Of a stretch of DNA of 64,000 bases, positions 1-7,052 are shown piece by piece (the stretch's first letter is position 1; every line of letters starts with the position of its first letter). This DNA comes from Streptomyces sp. ATexAB-D23 (GTDB lineage Bacteria > Actinomycetota > Actinomycetes > Streptomycetales > Streptomycetaceae): contig NZ_KB892022.1 of NCBI RefSeq assembly GCF_000373645.1, positions 1 to 64,000 on the forward strand, in the 5' to 3' direction. The position numbers and the translations under genes are program-made. Under the pieces are notes generated by a model. It worked only from the letters and a program-made list of their open reading frames with translations. It did no database searches and was not told the DNA's origin.

Positions 1-339
1 GGTGTCAACGGCGCGGAGAACTTCGCGGTGATCGAGGCCCTCGCCGACTCGCTCGGTGCCGCCGTCGGCGCCTCGCGCGCGGCGGTGGACGCGGGCTGGT
101 ACCCGCACACCAACCAGGTCGGCCAGACCGGCAAGTCCGTCTCGCCGCAGCTGTACATCGCCTCGGGCATCTCCGGCGCGATCCAGCACCGGGCGGGCAT
201 GCAGACCTCGAAGACGATCGTCGCGGTCAACAAGGACTCCGAGGCCCCGATCTTCGACCTCGTGGACTACGGGGTCGTCGGCGACCTCTTCGACGTCGTC
301 CCCCAGCTGACCGAGGAGATCAACACCCGCAAGGGCTGA
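1..339 (+). CDS. etfA: Electron transfer flavoprotein alpha subunit (C-terminal part)
   Basis: This is the last 112 codons of a gene that begins before the window. EtfA, with EtfB, carries electrons from acyl-CoA and related dehydrogenases to the respiratory chain and binds FAD through its C-terminal domain. That domain is what is visible: the NGAENF stretch, the GQTGKSVSPQLYIA segment, the SGAIQHRAGMQTSKTIVAVN core and the DYGVVGDLFDVVPQL tail are close to the family consensus. The protein ends with a normal TGA and is followed by a strong hairpin. Family assignment is secure; only the left boundary is unknown. Confidence 0.95.
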   Translation, partial: GVNGAENFAVIEALADSLGAAVGASRAAVDAGWYPHTNQVGQTGKSVSPQLYIASGISGAIQHRAGMQTSKTIVAVNKDSEAPIFDLVDYGVVGDLFDVVPQLTEEINTRKG

Positions 340-354
340 CCCCACGGGCTCGAC

Positions 355-399
355 CGGCCGGGGCGGTGAACGGGGAAGACCCGCTCACCGCCCCGGCCG
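355..399. terminator. Bidirectional terminator between etfA and the glycosyltransferase
   Basis: A perfect 15-bp inverted repeat (355-369 with 385-399) sits between two convergent genes, and an inner CGGG/CCCG pair extends the stem. There is no T-tract, as is usual in Streptomyces. Confidence 0.75.
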
Positions 400-406
400 C
401 GTCGTA

Positions 407-1582
407 TCAGCCGAGCAGTTCCTCCACCAGGTCGGCGGCCCGCCCGGTGCCGCCCTCCGCGCGGGCCTCGTCGCGCAGCCGGGCCGAGCGCCGTGCGACC
501 TCCGGGTCAAAGACCAGCGCCGCGAGGGCCTCGCGCAGCGCTTCGGGGGTGGCGTCGTCGGTGTCGATGCGGCGGGCCACACCGAGCTCGACGAGCTTGT
601 CGGCGTTCATGAACTGGTCGACGCCCTGCGGGACGGCGATCATCGGCACCCCGGTGTACAGCCCTTCGGAGCTGCCGCCCATGCCGGCGTGCGTGATGAA
701 GGCGTCGGCCTGGTGCAGGATCGCCAACTGCGGTACCCAGCGGTGCACTTCGACGTTTCCGGGGATGGCGCCCAGCTCCGCCCGGTCGGTCCGGCTGCCG
801 ATCTGGAGCACGACGTGCCAGCCGGGCAGGTCCCCGTAGGCCGCCAGGCAGTGGCGGTAGAACTCGGGGCGGTCGGTGTACGCCGACCCCAGCGAGATCA
901 GGAGCACCTTCTCCGCCCCGGCGGGACGGGTCCAGCTCTGCTCGTCGCCGCGCCCGGCGAAGCAGGGGCCGACGAAGGTGACGGTGTCGGTGTCGACGTC
1001 GTCGGCGTGCGGCTGCATCGCCCGGGGGATCAGGGCCAGGGCGTGGTCGGGGCGTCCGGGGAAGACGTCCATGTCCGTGGTGGTGGCGCCGCAGCCGGCG
1101 AGCCACCGCGTGAACTTCGCCCGGTAGTCGTCGGCGCCCGGCAGCGCCCACAGGTGCGCCGCCACGTCCTTCTCGTAGCTCCGCCACCCGACGAAGGTCG
1201 GGGACAGCTGCATGAGGGGGCGGTTCTGCGACTCGGCGAGCGCGCGGGCGGCGTACGCGCCGATGTCGTAGAGGTAGAGGTCCGCCGGGTCCCGGTCGTA
1301 GACGGCGCGCAGCTGCGGCAGGACGCGGATGCCGTCGTCGAGGAAGAGCTCCATCGCGGCGATGGGGTCGTCGGGCCAGTTGTTGTCGGCCACCGGGAGC
1401 CCGGAGTCGTAGGGGACGAAGGTGGCGCCGGTGGCCTCGATGCGCTCGGCCATCACGGGGTCGTTGGCGTAGGTGACGCGGTGGCCGCGGGCCACCAGTT
1501 CGCGGATGACCTCGATGCTCGGCAGGACATGGCTCACGGCGGGGATACCGACCATGGCGATGTGGGCACGGCGACGGGACAT
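407..1582 (-). CDS. mgt: Macrolide-type UDP-glycosyltransferase (MGT family)
   Basis: A 391-residue GT-B glycosyltransferase. MGT enzymes inactivate macrolides in the cytosol by transferring glucose from a UDP-sugar to the desosamine 2'-OH. Seen here: an N-terminal acceptor domain beginning HIAMVGIPAVSHVLPS, and a C-terminal nucleotide-sugar domain with the HRWVPQLAILHQADAFITHAGMGG signature, followed by PQGVDQFMNADKL, where Asp and Gln normally contact the sugar. Length is typical. The ATG start has only a weak purine stretch (GAG about 10 nt upstream). The 160-nt leader in front of it carries a short ORF and complementary segments that suggest antibiotic-inducible expression. The acceptor could be another polyketide, so macrolide specificity is inferred from family. 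Confidence 0.88.
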   Translation of the reverse strand: MSRRRAHIAMVGIPAVSHVLPSIEVIRELVARGHRVTYANDPVMAERIEATGATFVPYDSGLPVADNNWPDDPIAAMELFLDDGIRVLPQLRAVYDRDPADLYLYDIGAYAARALAESQNRPLMQLSPTFVGWRSYEKDVAAHLWALPGADDYRAKFTRWLAGCGATTTDMDVFPGRPDHALALIPRAMQPHADDVDTDTVTFVGPCFAGRGDEQSWTRPAGAEKVLLISLGSAYTDRPEFYRHCLAAYGDLPGWHVVLQIGSRTDRAELGAIPGNVEVHRWVPQLAILHQADAFITHAGMGGSSEGLYTGVPMIAVPQGVDQFMNADKLVELGVARRIDTDDATPEALREALAALVFDPEVARRSARLRDEARAEGGTGRAADLVEELLG

Positions 1583-1716
1583 GAGGGATCACTCGTTTCA
1601 GCTCTGCGGCGGAAGTGGATACGGCAGACCGGCGCGTCGGCCACCCCGGCGGGGGCCGGGCCGTGGGCGCGCGGATGCGGTGTGCCGGACGGGGTCGGGG
1701 GCCTGCCCCGTCCGCG
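1583..1716 (-). promoter_or_regulatory. Attenuator-like leader of the glycosyltransferase gene
   Basis: The transcribed leader contains (i) a perfect 8-bp hairpin arm pair directly after the leader-ORF stop (1706-1713 with 1687-1694), (ii) a CCCGGC/GCCGGG hairpin nearer the gene, and (iii) a segment at 1599-1610, 17-28 nt before the mgt start, that is complementary at 11 of 12 positions to leader codons 5-8 (1720-1731). Mutually competing pairings between a short ORF and the start region of a resistance gene are the hallmark of ribosome-stalling attenuation. The pairing is read from sequence; the mechanism is inference. Confidence 0.55.
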
Positions 1717-1743
1717 TCAGCCGTAGAGCTGGCAGATGTTCAT
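1717..1743 (-). CDS. Putative leader peptide MNICQLYG upstream of mgt
   Basis: An 8-codon ORF, ATG to TGA. Its ATG lies 6 nt after a good -10 hexamer (TAGGCT), so the transcript would be leaderless and start at this ATG. It is followed at once by a GC hairpin and then the resistance gene. Its position, size and base pairing with the mgt start region suggest a ribosome-sensing leader like those of erm genes and the wblC uORF. No homologue is recognised, and such a short ORF could be chance. Confidence 0.5.
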   Translation of the reverse strand: MNICQLYG

Positions 1744-1749
1744 GGTGCG

Positions 1750-1787
1750 AGCCTAACTTCCGCCCGGCCCGCGCGCACGCTGTTTTT
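1750..1787 (-). promoter_or_regulatory. Probable WhiB7/WblC-type promoter of the mgt leader
   Basis: The -10 TAGGCT is at 1750-1755. Upstream, at the -35 position, GC-rich sequence is preceded by an A5 run (1783-1787 on this strand). An A/T tract just upstream of a poor -35 is the known arrangement of WhiB7/WblC-dependent promoters of intrinsic resistance genes. The match is by eye. Confidence 0.45.
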
Positions 1788-1830
1788 CCCGTGCGCGGAG
1801 GGGCCGGGCGGAGGCGGGGGCCCGGGTCCG

Positions 1831-2665
1831 TCAGCTCGCGGCCGTCGCGCCGTCGGTCACCAGCCGGACCTGGTCGCCGGTGGGCCGGCGGCCCTCCTCG
1901 TCCACCACGCCCTGCTCCAGCACCGCCGTGCTGTACAACAGCGTCCCGGCCGGTCCCATGGGCGTGTCCTTCGTGAAGAAGGTGCGGGAGCCGAGGAAGG
2001 CGAGGGTGCGCTCGTCGAAGACCCACACCGAGCGCTCCGTGGAGTGCGCGTCGTCGCGGGCGATGCCGAGCCCGTGCCGGCCCAGGGCGTCCGTCGCCTC
2101 GTCGACCTCGATGACTCCGGGGATACGGGCGGCCGCCCGGTACAGGGCCGCCCCGGTGCTCGGCGGCATGACCTGGCCCTGGATGAGACCGCCGATGCGG
2201 TCGAACAGCGCCTGGTCACGGTCCTCGCCCTTCTCGTACCGCGTCCTGGCACCCAGGTAGGCCAGCAGCTCGTCCGGGTCGGCGGGCAGGGCGGCGAGGC
2301 GGCGGGCGTCGTCGATGCGTCCGGCGGCCTCGGACGCGAAGCCGGCGACCGAGGGCGGCCGGGGCTGCCGGGCCAGGAAGGCGAGGCGTCCGCGGCGGGA
2401 GCGGTTGGCGTTCTCCGCCTTGTGCGTGGCGATGCCCAGCGGCCAGGGTCTGACCGAGCCGCCCTCCGGTTCCAGCCGGTCGCGGGTGCGCCAGGCGGCG
2501 AGGAAGGTCTCGGACATGACGTCCTCGGCGGCCGACCAGTCGCCGGTCAGCCGCAGGGCGTGGTTGTACACGGCGCGCGTGGGCGTCGCACAGGCCGGCG
2601 AACGTCTCGCGGTCGCCCTCCCGCAGGCGTCGGCGCAGGCTGCCCGCGTCTTCGGTGTGTCTCAC
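1831..2665 (-). pseudogene. Broken ECF sigma factor fused to a CU044_5270-type partner protein
   Basis: Translation would begin at GTG 2665, with GGAGAGG just upstream, and reads a normal ECF sigma N terminus up to DAHAR near 2575. There the frame shifts. Region 2 then continues in another frame as VYNHALRLTGDWSAAEDVMS through TFLAAWRTRDRLEPEGG to RIDDARRLAALP. Region 4, with its DNA-binding helix, is absent. The reading frame passes directly into the C-terminal half of a CU044_5270-family protein (LLAYLGARTRYEKGED onward), normally encoded by the next gene downstream. So there is one frameshift plus an internal deletion that joined two genes. The surviving 246-codon frame might still be translated, but a working sigma factor is unlikely. 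Confidence 0.75.
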
Positions 2666-2765
2666 ATCCTGTACCTCTCCGCGGGAAGCGGAGGGTTCCC
2701 GTGACCTGGCGCACACCCTGCCGGGTGGGCTACGCCCCTCACGGTCCCACTGGGACGGCGCACGT

Positions 2766-2803
2766 CCGCGCCCGCACTCCGGTGGGCCGGGGTGCGGGCG
2801 CGG
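2766..2803 (-). terminator. Terminator after the lipase gene
   Basis: A 17-bp stem with one G-T pair (2766-2782 with 2787-2803, 4-nt loop) lies 13 bp beyond the lipase stop. Confidence 0.65.
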
Positions 2804-2815
2804 GCTTGGGTGGTG

Positions 2816-4201
2816 TCAGGGCTGGATCGGCATCGACCAGCAGTTGGAGGAGGCCGGCTTGCCCGAGAGGCGGTCGGTCATCCAGGAGATGGCTTTCCCC
2901 TGGTCGGTGATGAGCGGGACCAGGTGGTTGGTGAGGATCTTGTCGCCCAGGTTGGGCAGGATGACGGCGTCGTAGGTGACGTCGGCGCCCTTGCCGCACC
3001 AGTCCAGGGCCAGTTGACGTGCCTGACGGTGCGGGACTATGTCGTCCTGGACGCCGGTGGCCAGCCGCACGGGGCCGGCGGGCTTCAGGGCGCCGATGCG
3101 CTGCTTGTCGAGGGCGGCCTGTGCCTTGGGCTCGGCGGCGATGATGTCGCCGAGCGACTTGCCGGTGGTGGTCCACTTGCTGCTCTTCGCGAAGCCGTAG
3201 CCGAGGATCGCGTCGCCCACGCACATGGTCGACGCGTCCTTCAGCGCGGCCCGCCCGGCGTCGTTGATGTTGGCCTCGACGACGTCGCGCAGATCAGGGT
3301 CGGCCTGCGCGAAGCCGTTGATCGACCAGGCCAGGGCGCCGGCCAGCGCGCTGCCGTCGATGCCCTTCATGACCGCGGTCAGGTCGGCCGGCGGAGCCCC
3401 GGAATACGTACCGGCGAGGTTGACGTCCGGGGCGTACGAGGGCTGGAGCTCGGCGGCCGCCGCGCTGGCCCCGCCGCCCTGGCTGTAGCCGTACAGCCCG
3501 GTACGGGACTCGGGCGTCAGCGAGGTGCCGGGGAGCGCGTGCGCGGCGCGGGCCGCGTCGAGCAGTGCGTGGCCCTCGTCCACCCGGTTGACGTAGGTGT
3601 GCAGGCGGTCGGTGGCGCCGAGGCCCACGTAGTCGGTGACGACGACGGAGACGCCCGCGGACAGGAGCCGGTAGACGGCGAGGATCTCGTAGCCGACCGA
3701 CACGGTGTCACCGGTCAGGGTGAGCGGGTTCTGGAGTGCCAGCGAGGGCGCGCACTGGTCGCCCTGGCCCATGGTGCCCGAGCCCAGCGCCACCAGCGGG
3801 CGCGGGCCGCTGCCCTTCCAGGCGGCGGAGGGTTCGATGTAGGCGCCGGTCACGGCGACCGGCTCCCCGTTCGAGTCGGTCGACCGGTACATCAGGCGGG
3901 TCGCCGTGCCCGGCATCGGGCGGCCGTCGAGGCCGGGCAGGCTCGCGCCGAGCGGCAGCGGCTCCTGGCGGATCAGCGCCCCGTTGGCGGCGGGCAGTTC
4001 GGCGGGCGGGTTGTAGAAGACGGGGATGGTCACGCCCCGGGAGACGACGGGTTCGGTTCCGTCCGTGGCGGACGCGGGTGCGGCGTACGCGGCCACGCAG
4101 GCCGCCGCGGTCACCGCGACGGCCGCCGCGCGCAGGGTGCCGGGGCGCCGGCGGCGGGTGGGGGTCAAAGGGACGGTGGAACGGCTGTCCTTGCGGCTCA
4201 C
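2816..4201 (-). CDS. Secreted lipase (LIP family)
   Basis: A 461-residue alpha/beta hydrolase of the secretory lipase family (PF03583), which hydrolyses triglycerides and other esters outside the cell. The N terminus has arginines, a hydrophobic core and an AYAAPASA site, a typical Sec signal peptide of about 45 residues. The nucleophile elbow is GYSQGGGA; the acid is in GVQDDIVP and the histidine in TNHLVP. Cysteines near DQCAPS, TMCVGD, DWCGKG and SNCWS probably pair. The GTG start has GAGGAGTGAG just upstream. It is divergent from the methyltransferase, and its -35 region lies in a large inverted repeat. Confidence 0.88.
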   Translation of the reverse strand: MSRKDSRSTVPLTPTRRRRPGTLRAAAVAVTAAACVAAYAAPASATDGTEPVVSRGVTIPVFYNPPAELPAANGALIRQEPLPLGASLPGLDGRPMPGTATRLMYRSTDSNGEPVAVTGAYIEPSAAWKGSGPRPLVALGSGTMGQGDQCAPSLALQNPLTLTGDTVSVGYEILAVYRLLSAGVSVVVTDYVGLGATDRLHTYVNRVDEGHALLDAARAAHALPGTSLTPESRTGLYGYSQGGGASAAAAELQPSYAPDVNLAGTYSGAPPADLTAVMKGIDGSALAGALAWSINGFAQADPDLRDVVEANINDAGRAALKDASTMCVGDAILGYGFAKSSKWTTTGKSLGDIIAAEPKAQAALDKQRIGALKPAGPVRLATGVQDDIVPHRQARQLALDWCGKGADVTYDAVILPNLGDKILTNHLVPLITDQGKAISWMTDRLSGKPASSNCWSMPIQP

Positions 4202-4240
4202 AGCTCACTCCTCGCTCTGCTCCGAAATGCGGGTGAGCGC

Positions 4241-4297
4241 AAACTAGCAGCGGTAGTTACCACAGGTAACCCATGAGTAAGTTACGCTGTGGTAACT
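4241..4297. promoter_or_regulatory. Divergent promoter with a large inverted repeat (operator)
   Basis: AGTTACCACAG (4255-4265) and CTGTGGTAACT (4287-4297) form a perfect 11-bp inverted repeat with a 21-bp spacer. Each arm is itself part of a smaller palindrome: GTTACC-ACA-GGTAAC at 4256-4270 and GTTAC-N6-GTAAC at 4281-4296. A -10 for the lipase (TAGTTT, 4246-4241) lies 17 bp from TTACCT inside the repeat, so a bound regulator would block or contact the lipase promoter. No regulator gene is adjacent. Confidence 0.55.
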
Positions 4298-4374
4298 ATC
4301 GTTCGCCGGTTGCCGAGTTGCCTATCCTTGGTCCGAGTTGATCATCCGCAGCCTCCCGCACCCTGGAGTTCGCC

Positions 4375-5190
4375 ATGTCCCGACCGGAGAACGACGCCAC
4401 ATCCCCGCTCATCGACACCAGCAAGCCGCACCCCGCGCGGATGTACGACTGGTTCCTCGGCGGCAAGGACAACTACCCGGTGGACGAGGCCATGGGCCGT
4501 CAGATGCTGGCCGTCGAACCGAATGTGCCGGTGATGGCGAAGATCAACCGGGCCTTCATGCACCGGGCCACCCGCTGGCTGTCCACCCAGGGCGTCCGCC
4601 AGTTCCTCGACATCGGCACGGGGATACCCACCGAGCCCAACCTGCACCAGGTGGCCCAGGCGGCCGAGCCCACCACCCGGGTCGTCTACTGCGACAACGA
4701 CCCGATCGTGCTGGCCCACGCCGAGGCGCTGCTCAAGGGCACGCCCGAGGGTGTCATCGACTACGTGCAGGCCGACGCGCGGAACGTCGACACGATCCTC
4801 GAACGCGCCGGAAAGACACTGGACTTCAGCGCTCCGGTGGCCCTGTCGATGATCGCGCTGCTGCACTTCGTGAGCGACGAGGACGGCGCGTACGAGCTGG
4901 TCAGCCGGCTCACCGAGGTGCTCGCGCCCGGCAGTTACATGGTCATCTCGCAGATCACCGCCGACTTCCACCCGGAGGAGGCCCGCCAGGTGGACGAGAT
5001 GTACCGGGCCAACACCCTCACGCTGGCGCCGCGCAGCCGCGCCCAGTTCGCCGCGTTCTTCGACGGACTGGAGATCGTGGAGCCCGGCATCGTCGCCGCC
5101 GAGGCCTGGCACCCGGAGCTCGGTGAGCCGGTCCCCGGCACGGGTGACGCCGTCACCCCGGGGTACGTGGCGGTCGGCCGCAAGCCGTAA
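4375..5190 (+). CDS. SAM-dependent methyltransferase, PF04672 (DUF574) family
   Basis: A 271-residue protein of the actinobacterial Methyltransf_19 family, present in many copies per Streptomyces genome and of unknown substrate. The family start is clear: PHPARMYDWFLGGKDNYPVD. The SAM-binding motif I is FLDIGTGIPTEPNLHQVA, followed by VYCDNDPIVLAHAEALL and YVQADARNVDTIL. The start is the ATG preceded by TGGAG. It is monocistronic and divergent from the lipase; the shared inverted repeat may control both genes. Confidence 0.85.
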   Translation: MSRPENDATSPLIDTSKPHPARMYDWFLGGKDNYPVDEAMGRQMLAVEPNVPVMAKINRAFMHRATRWLSTQGVRQFLDIGTGIPTEPNLHQVAQAAEPTTRVVYCDNDPIVLAHAEALLKGTPEGVIDYVQADARNVDTILERAGKTLDFSAPVALSMIALLHFVSDEDGAYELVSRLTEVLAPGSYMVISQITADFHPEEARQVDEMYRANTLTLAPRSRAQFAAFFDGLEIVEPGIVAAEAWHPELGEPVPGTGDAVTPGYVAVGRKP

Positions 5191-5349
5191 CCCCGGCGCA
5201 CCCCGTCCCATCCGCACCGGCCCGGTGGGCACTTGGCGCCAGAAGCCCCCGCGCCGGGTGCCGCCGGGCTGTGTGATGATGCACGGAAAACGGACCGGCC
5301 GGGGTGTTCACAGCCCCCGGCGGCGTGCCGGAAGGGGCGGGGGCACAGC

Positions 5350-6432
5350 GTGGACAAGGGCGGGTCATCCATACCGGACGAGGAGTGGGAGCGCTTCCTG
5401 CGGGAGGCCGAGGCGGGAACCGCCGACGCCCCCGAGGAGCCGTCGGCGCGGGCCCGGATGGTGTCCCAGCGACTGCGGGAGGAGACCGGCCCGCCCGAAC
5501 CCTGGCGCGGCCATCAGCCGCCCCGGCGGCGCGGCAGGGGCTGGTACGCGGTGGGCATGCTGCTCGTCGTCGCGCTGTTCGTCGTGGCCCTCAAGCCGGA
5601 CCTGGTGACCGGCTGGTTCGGCTCCGGCGAGGACGATACCCCGCTCACAGCGGAGTCGGTGCGCCCCAGCGCGCCGCCGGCCACCGAGGCCGCGCTCCAA
5701 CGCCCCACGCCCGACGACCCGTTCAGGGGGTCCCCGGCGGCGCGCTGGGCGGACGGGGCGGCCGGGATCACGCTGCCGAAGGCGCGGGCGACCGGCTGGA
5801 TGAGCGAGCAGCAGGTGGCGCGGGCGCTCGACGACAGCCTCGCCTTCCTCGTGGACGCCGGTGTGGACCCCGGTGTGCTGCGCGGGGAGCGCCCGGAGAA
5901 GGCCATCGCGGTGCTCAATCCGAAGCAGGCGGACACCAAGGCGTTCCTGGCGAGCGCCTTCGACAGCCCGTCGCGGAAGAACAATCCGCTGCTGCTGTTC
6001 AGCCGCTTCGATCCGTCGTACGCGCGCCTGGCCGGGGACGTGGTCAGGACGCGCGGCCGGATCACCTACCGGGAGGGCGAGCGCGGTGCGGTCGAGGTGA
6101 CCGCCGATGTCACCTTCGTCTATCCGCTCGTGCGGGCGGCGGGCGGCGGCGAGGACATCGCCCGCACGGTCGTGCGCCGGGAGATCGTGATGAGCTGGGA
6201 CGACCCGTCGAAGGTGATCACCGAGCCGGGGACCTTCACTCTGCTGTCCTACAAGGTGGACTCCGCCAACGGCGGCTGCGACAACGACACCGGCTACTTC
6301 GTCCCCACCTTCGACGAGGGGACCGGCGCGGGCGAGGGGCCTCCTGTGGACCCGTACGACCGGAGCGCCACGATGGACGACCTGACGCAGGGCAGGGGCG
6401 ACGCGGAGTGCGGCACCTACACCCGTACGTGA
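5350..6432 (+). CDS. Membrane protein of unknown function
   Basis: A 360-residue protein with no family recognised with confidence. An acidic cytoplasmic N terminus (EEWERFLREAEAGTADAPEE) and a basic patch (RRRGRG) precede one transmembrane segment at about residues 65-81; the rest is outside, with a proline-rich linker and a compact domain ending in a Cys-rich tail (SANGGCDNDTGYF, DAECGTYTRT) that could form a disulfide. It resembles single-pass proteins conserved in Streptomyces. The GTG start with GGAAGGGG upstream was chosen; the frame stays open further upstream without a good ribosome site. A terminator follows. Confidence 0.75.
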   Translation: MDKGGSSIPDEEWERFLREAEAGTADAPEEPSARARMVSQRLREETGPPEPWRGHQPPRRRGRGWYAVGMLLVVALFVVALKPDLVTGWFGSGEDDTPLTAESVRPSAPPATEAALQRPTPDDPFRGSPAARWADGAAGITLPKARATGWMSEQQVARALDDSLAFLVDAGVDPGVLRGERPEKAIAVLNPKQADTKAFLASAFDSPSRKNNPLLLFSRFDPSYARLAGDVVRTRGRITYREGERGAVEVTADVTFVYPLVRAAGGGEDIARTVVRREIVMSWDDPSKVITEPGTFTLLSYKVDSANGGCDNDTGYFVPTFDEGTGAGEGPPVDPYDRSATMDDLTQGRGDAECGTYTRT

Positions 6433-6439
6433 TCTCCGC

Positions 6440-6466
6440 CGTCCGCCCGTCGGTGCCGGGCGGACG
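6440..6466. terminator. Terminator after the membrane protein gene
   Basis: A perfect 10-bp stem (6440-6449 with 6457-6466) and 7-nt loop directly follow the stop codon. Confidence 0.65.
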
Positions 6467-6493
6467 ACGCCCCCACCCCGTACGCTTTCGACC

Positions 6494-6943
6494 GTGACCA
6501 GCAGAACCGACGCGGCGCAGCATCTGCGCGACCTCGCCCGGCTGCGCCGGGTCCGGGACCGGATCGACCGGGAGTACGCCCAGCCCCTGAACGTCGAGGC
6601 GCTCGCGCGCGGGGCGCACATGTCGGCCGGCCATCTGAGCCGCGAGTTCCGGCGCGCGTACGGAGAGTCACCGTACGGCTACCTGATGACCCGGCGCATC
6701 GAGCGGGCGATGACGCTGCTGCGGCGGGGGGACCTCAGCGTCACCGAGGTGTGCTTCGCGGTCGGCTGCGCGTCGCTCGGCACATTCAGCACGCGCTTCA
6801 CCGAGCTGGTCGGGATGCCGCCGAGCACCTACCGGCAGGAGGCGGCGCGCTCGACGGTGGGGATCCCGTCGTGCGTGGCGAAGCAGGTGACCCGTCCGGT
6901 CAGGAATCGAGAAGCACGGCCGCAGGGTCCGCCGCTAGCGTGA
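6494..6943 (+). CDS. AraC-family transcriptional regulator (DNA-binding domain only)
   Basis: A 149-residue regulator that is essentially one AraC DNA-binding domain with two helix-turn-helices: DREYAQPLNVEALARGAHMS with SAGHLSREFRRAYGESPYGY, then RRGDLSVTEVCFAVGCASLG with GTFSTRFTELVGMPPSTYRQ. No sensor domain is present. It starts at GTG, 7 nt after TACGCT (6481-6486), so the transcript is probably leaderless. It lies 109 bp upstream of the UvrA-like gene on the same strand, and this pairing suggests it controls that gene. Confidence 0.85.
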   Translation: MTSRTDAAQHLRDLARLRRVRDRIDREYAQPLNVEALARGAHMSAGHLSREFRRAYGESPYGYLMTRRIERAMTLLRRGDLSVTEVCFAVGCASLGTFSTRFTELVGMPPSTYRQEAARSTVGIPSCVAKQVTRPVRNREARPQGPPLA

Positions 6944-7052
6944 GGAACGTCCGGCGCCGCGGGTACGCCGGGGTTTACGGGCAGGACCGCCGGCCGGGAC
7001 CGGGCGGCGACGACGGGGCGGCCGGGCGGCCCCGCCAACCGAGGGAGACACG

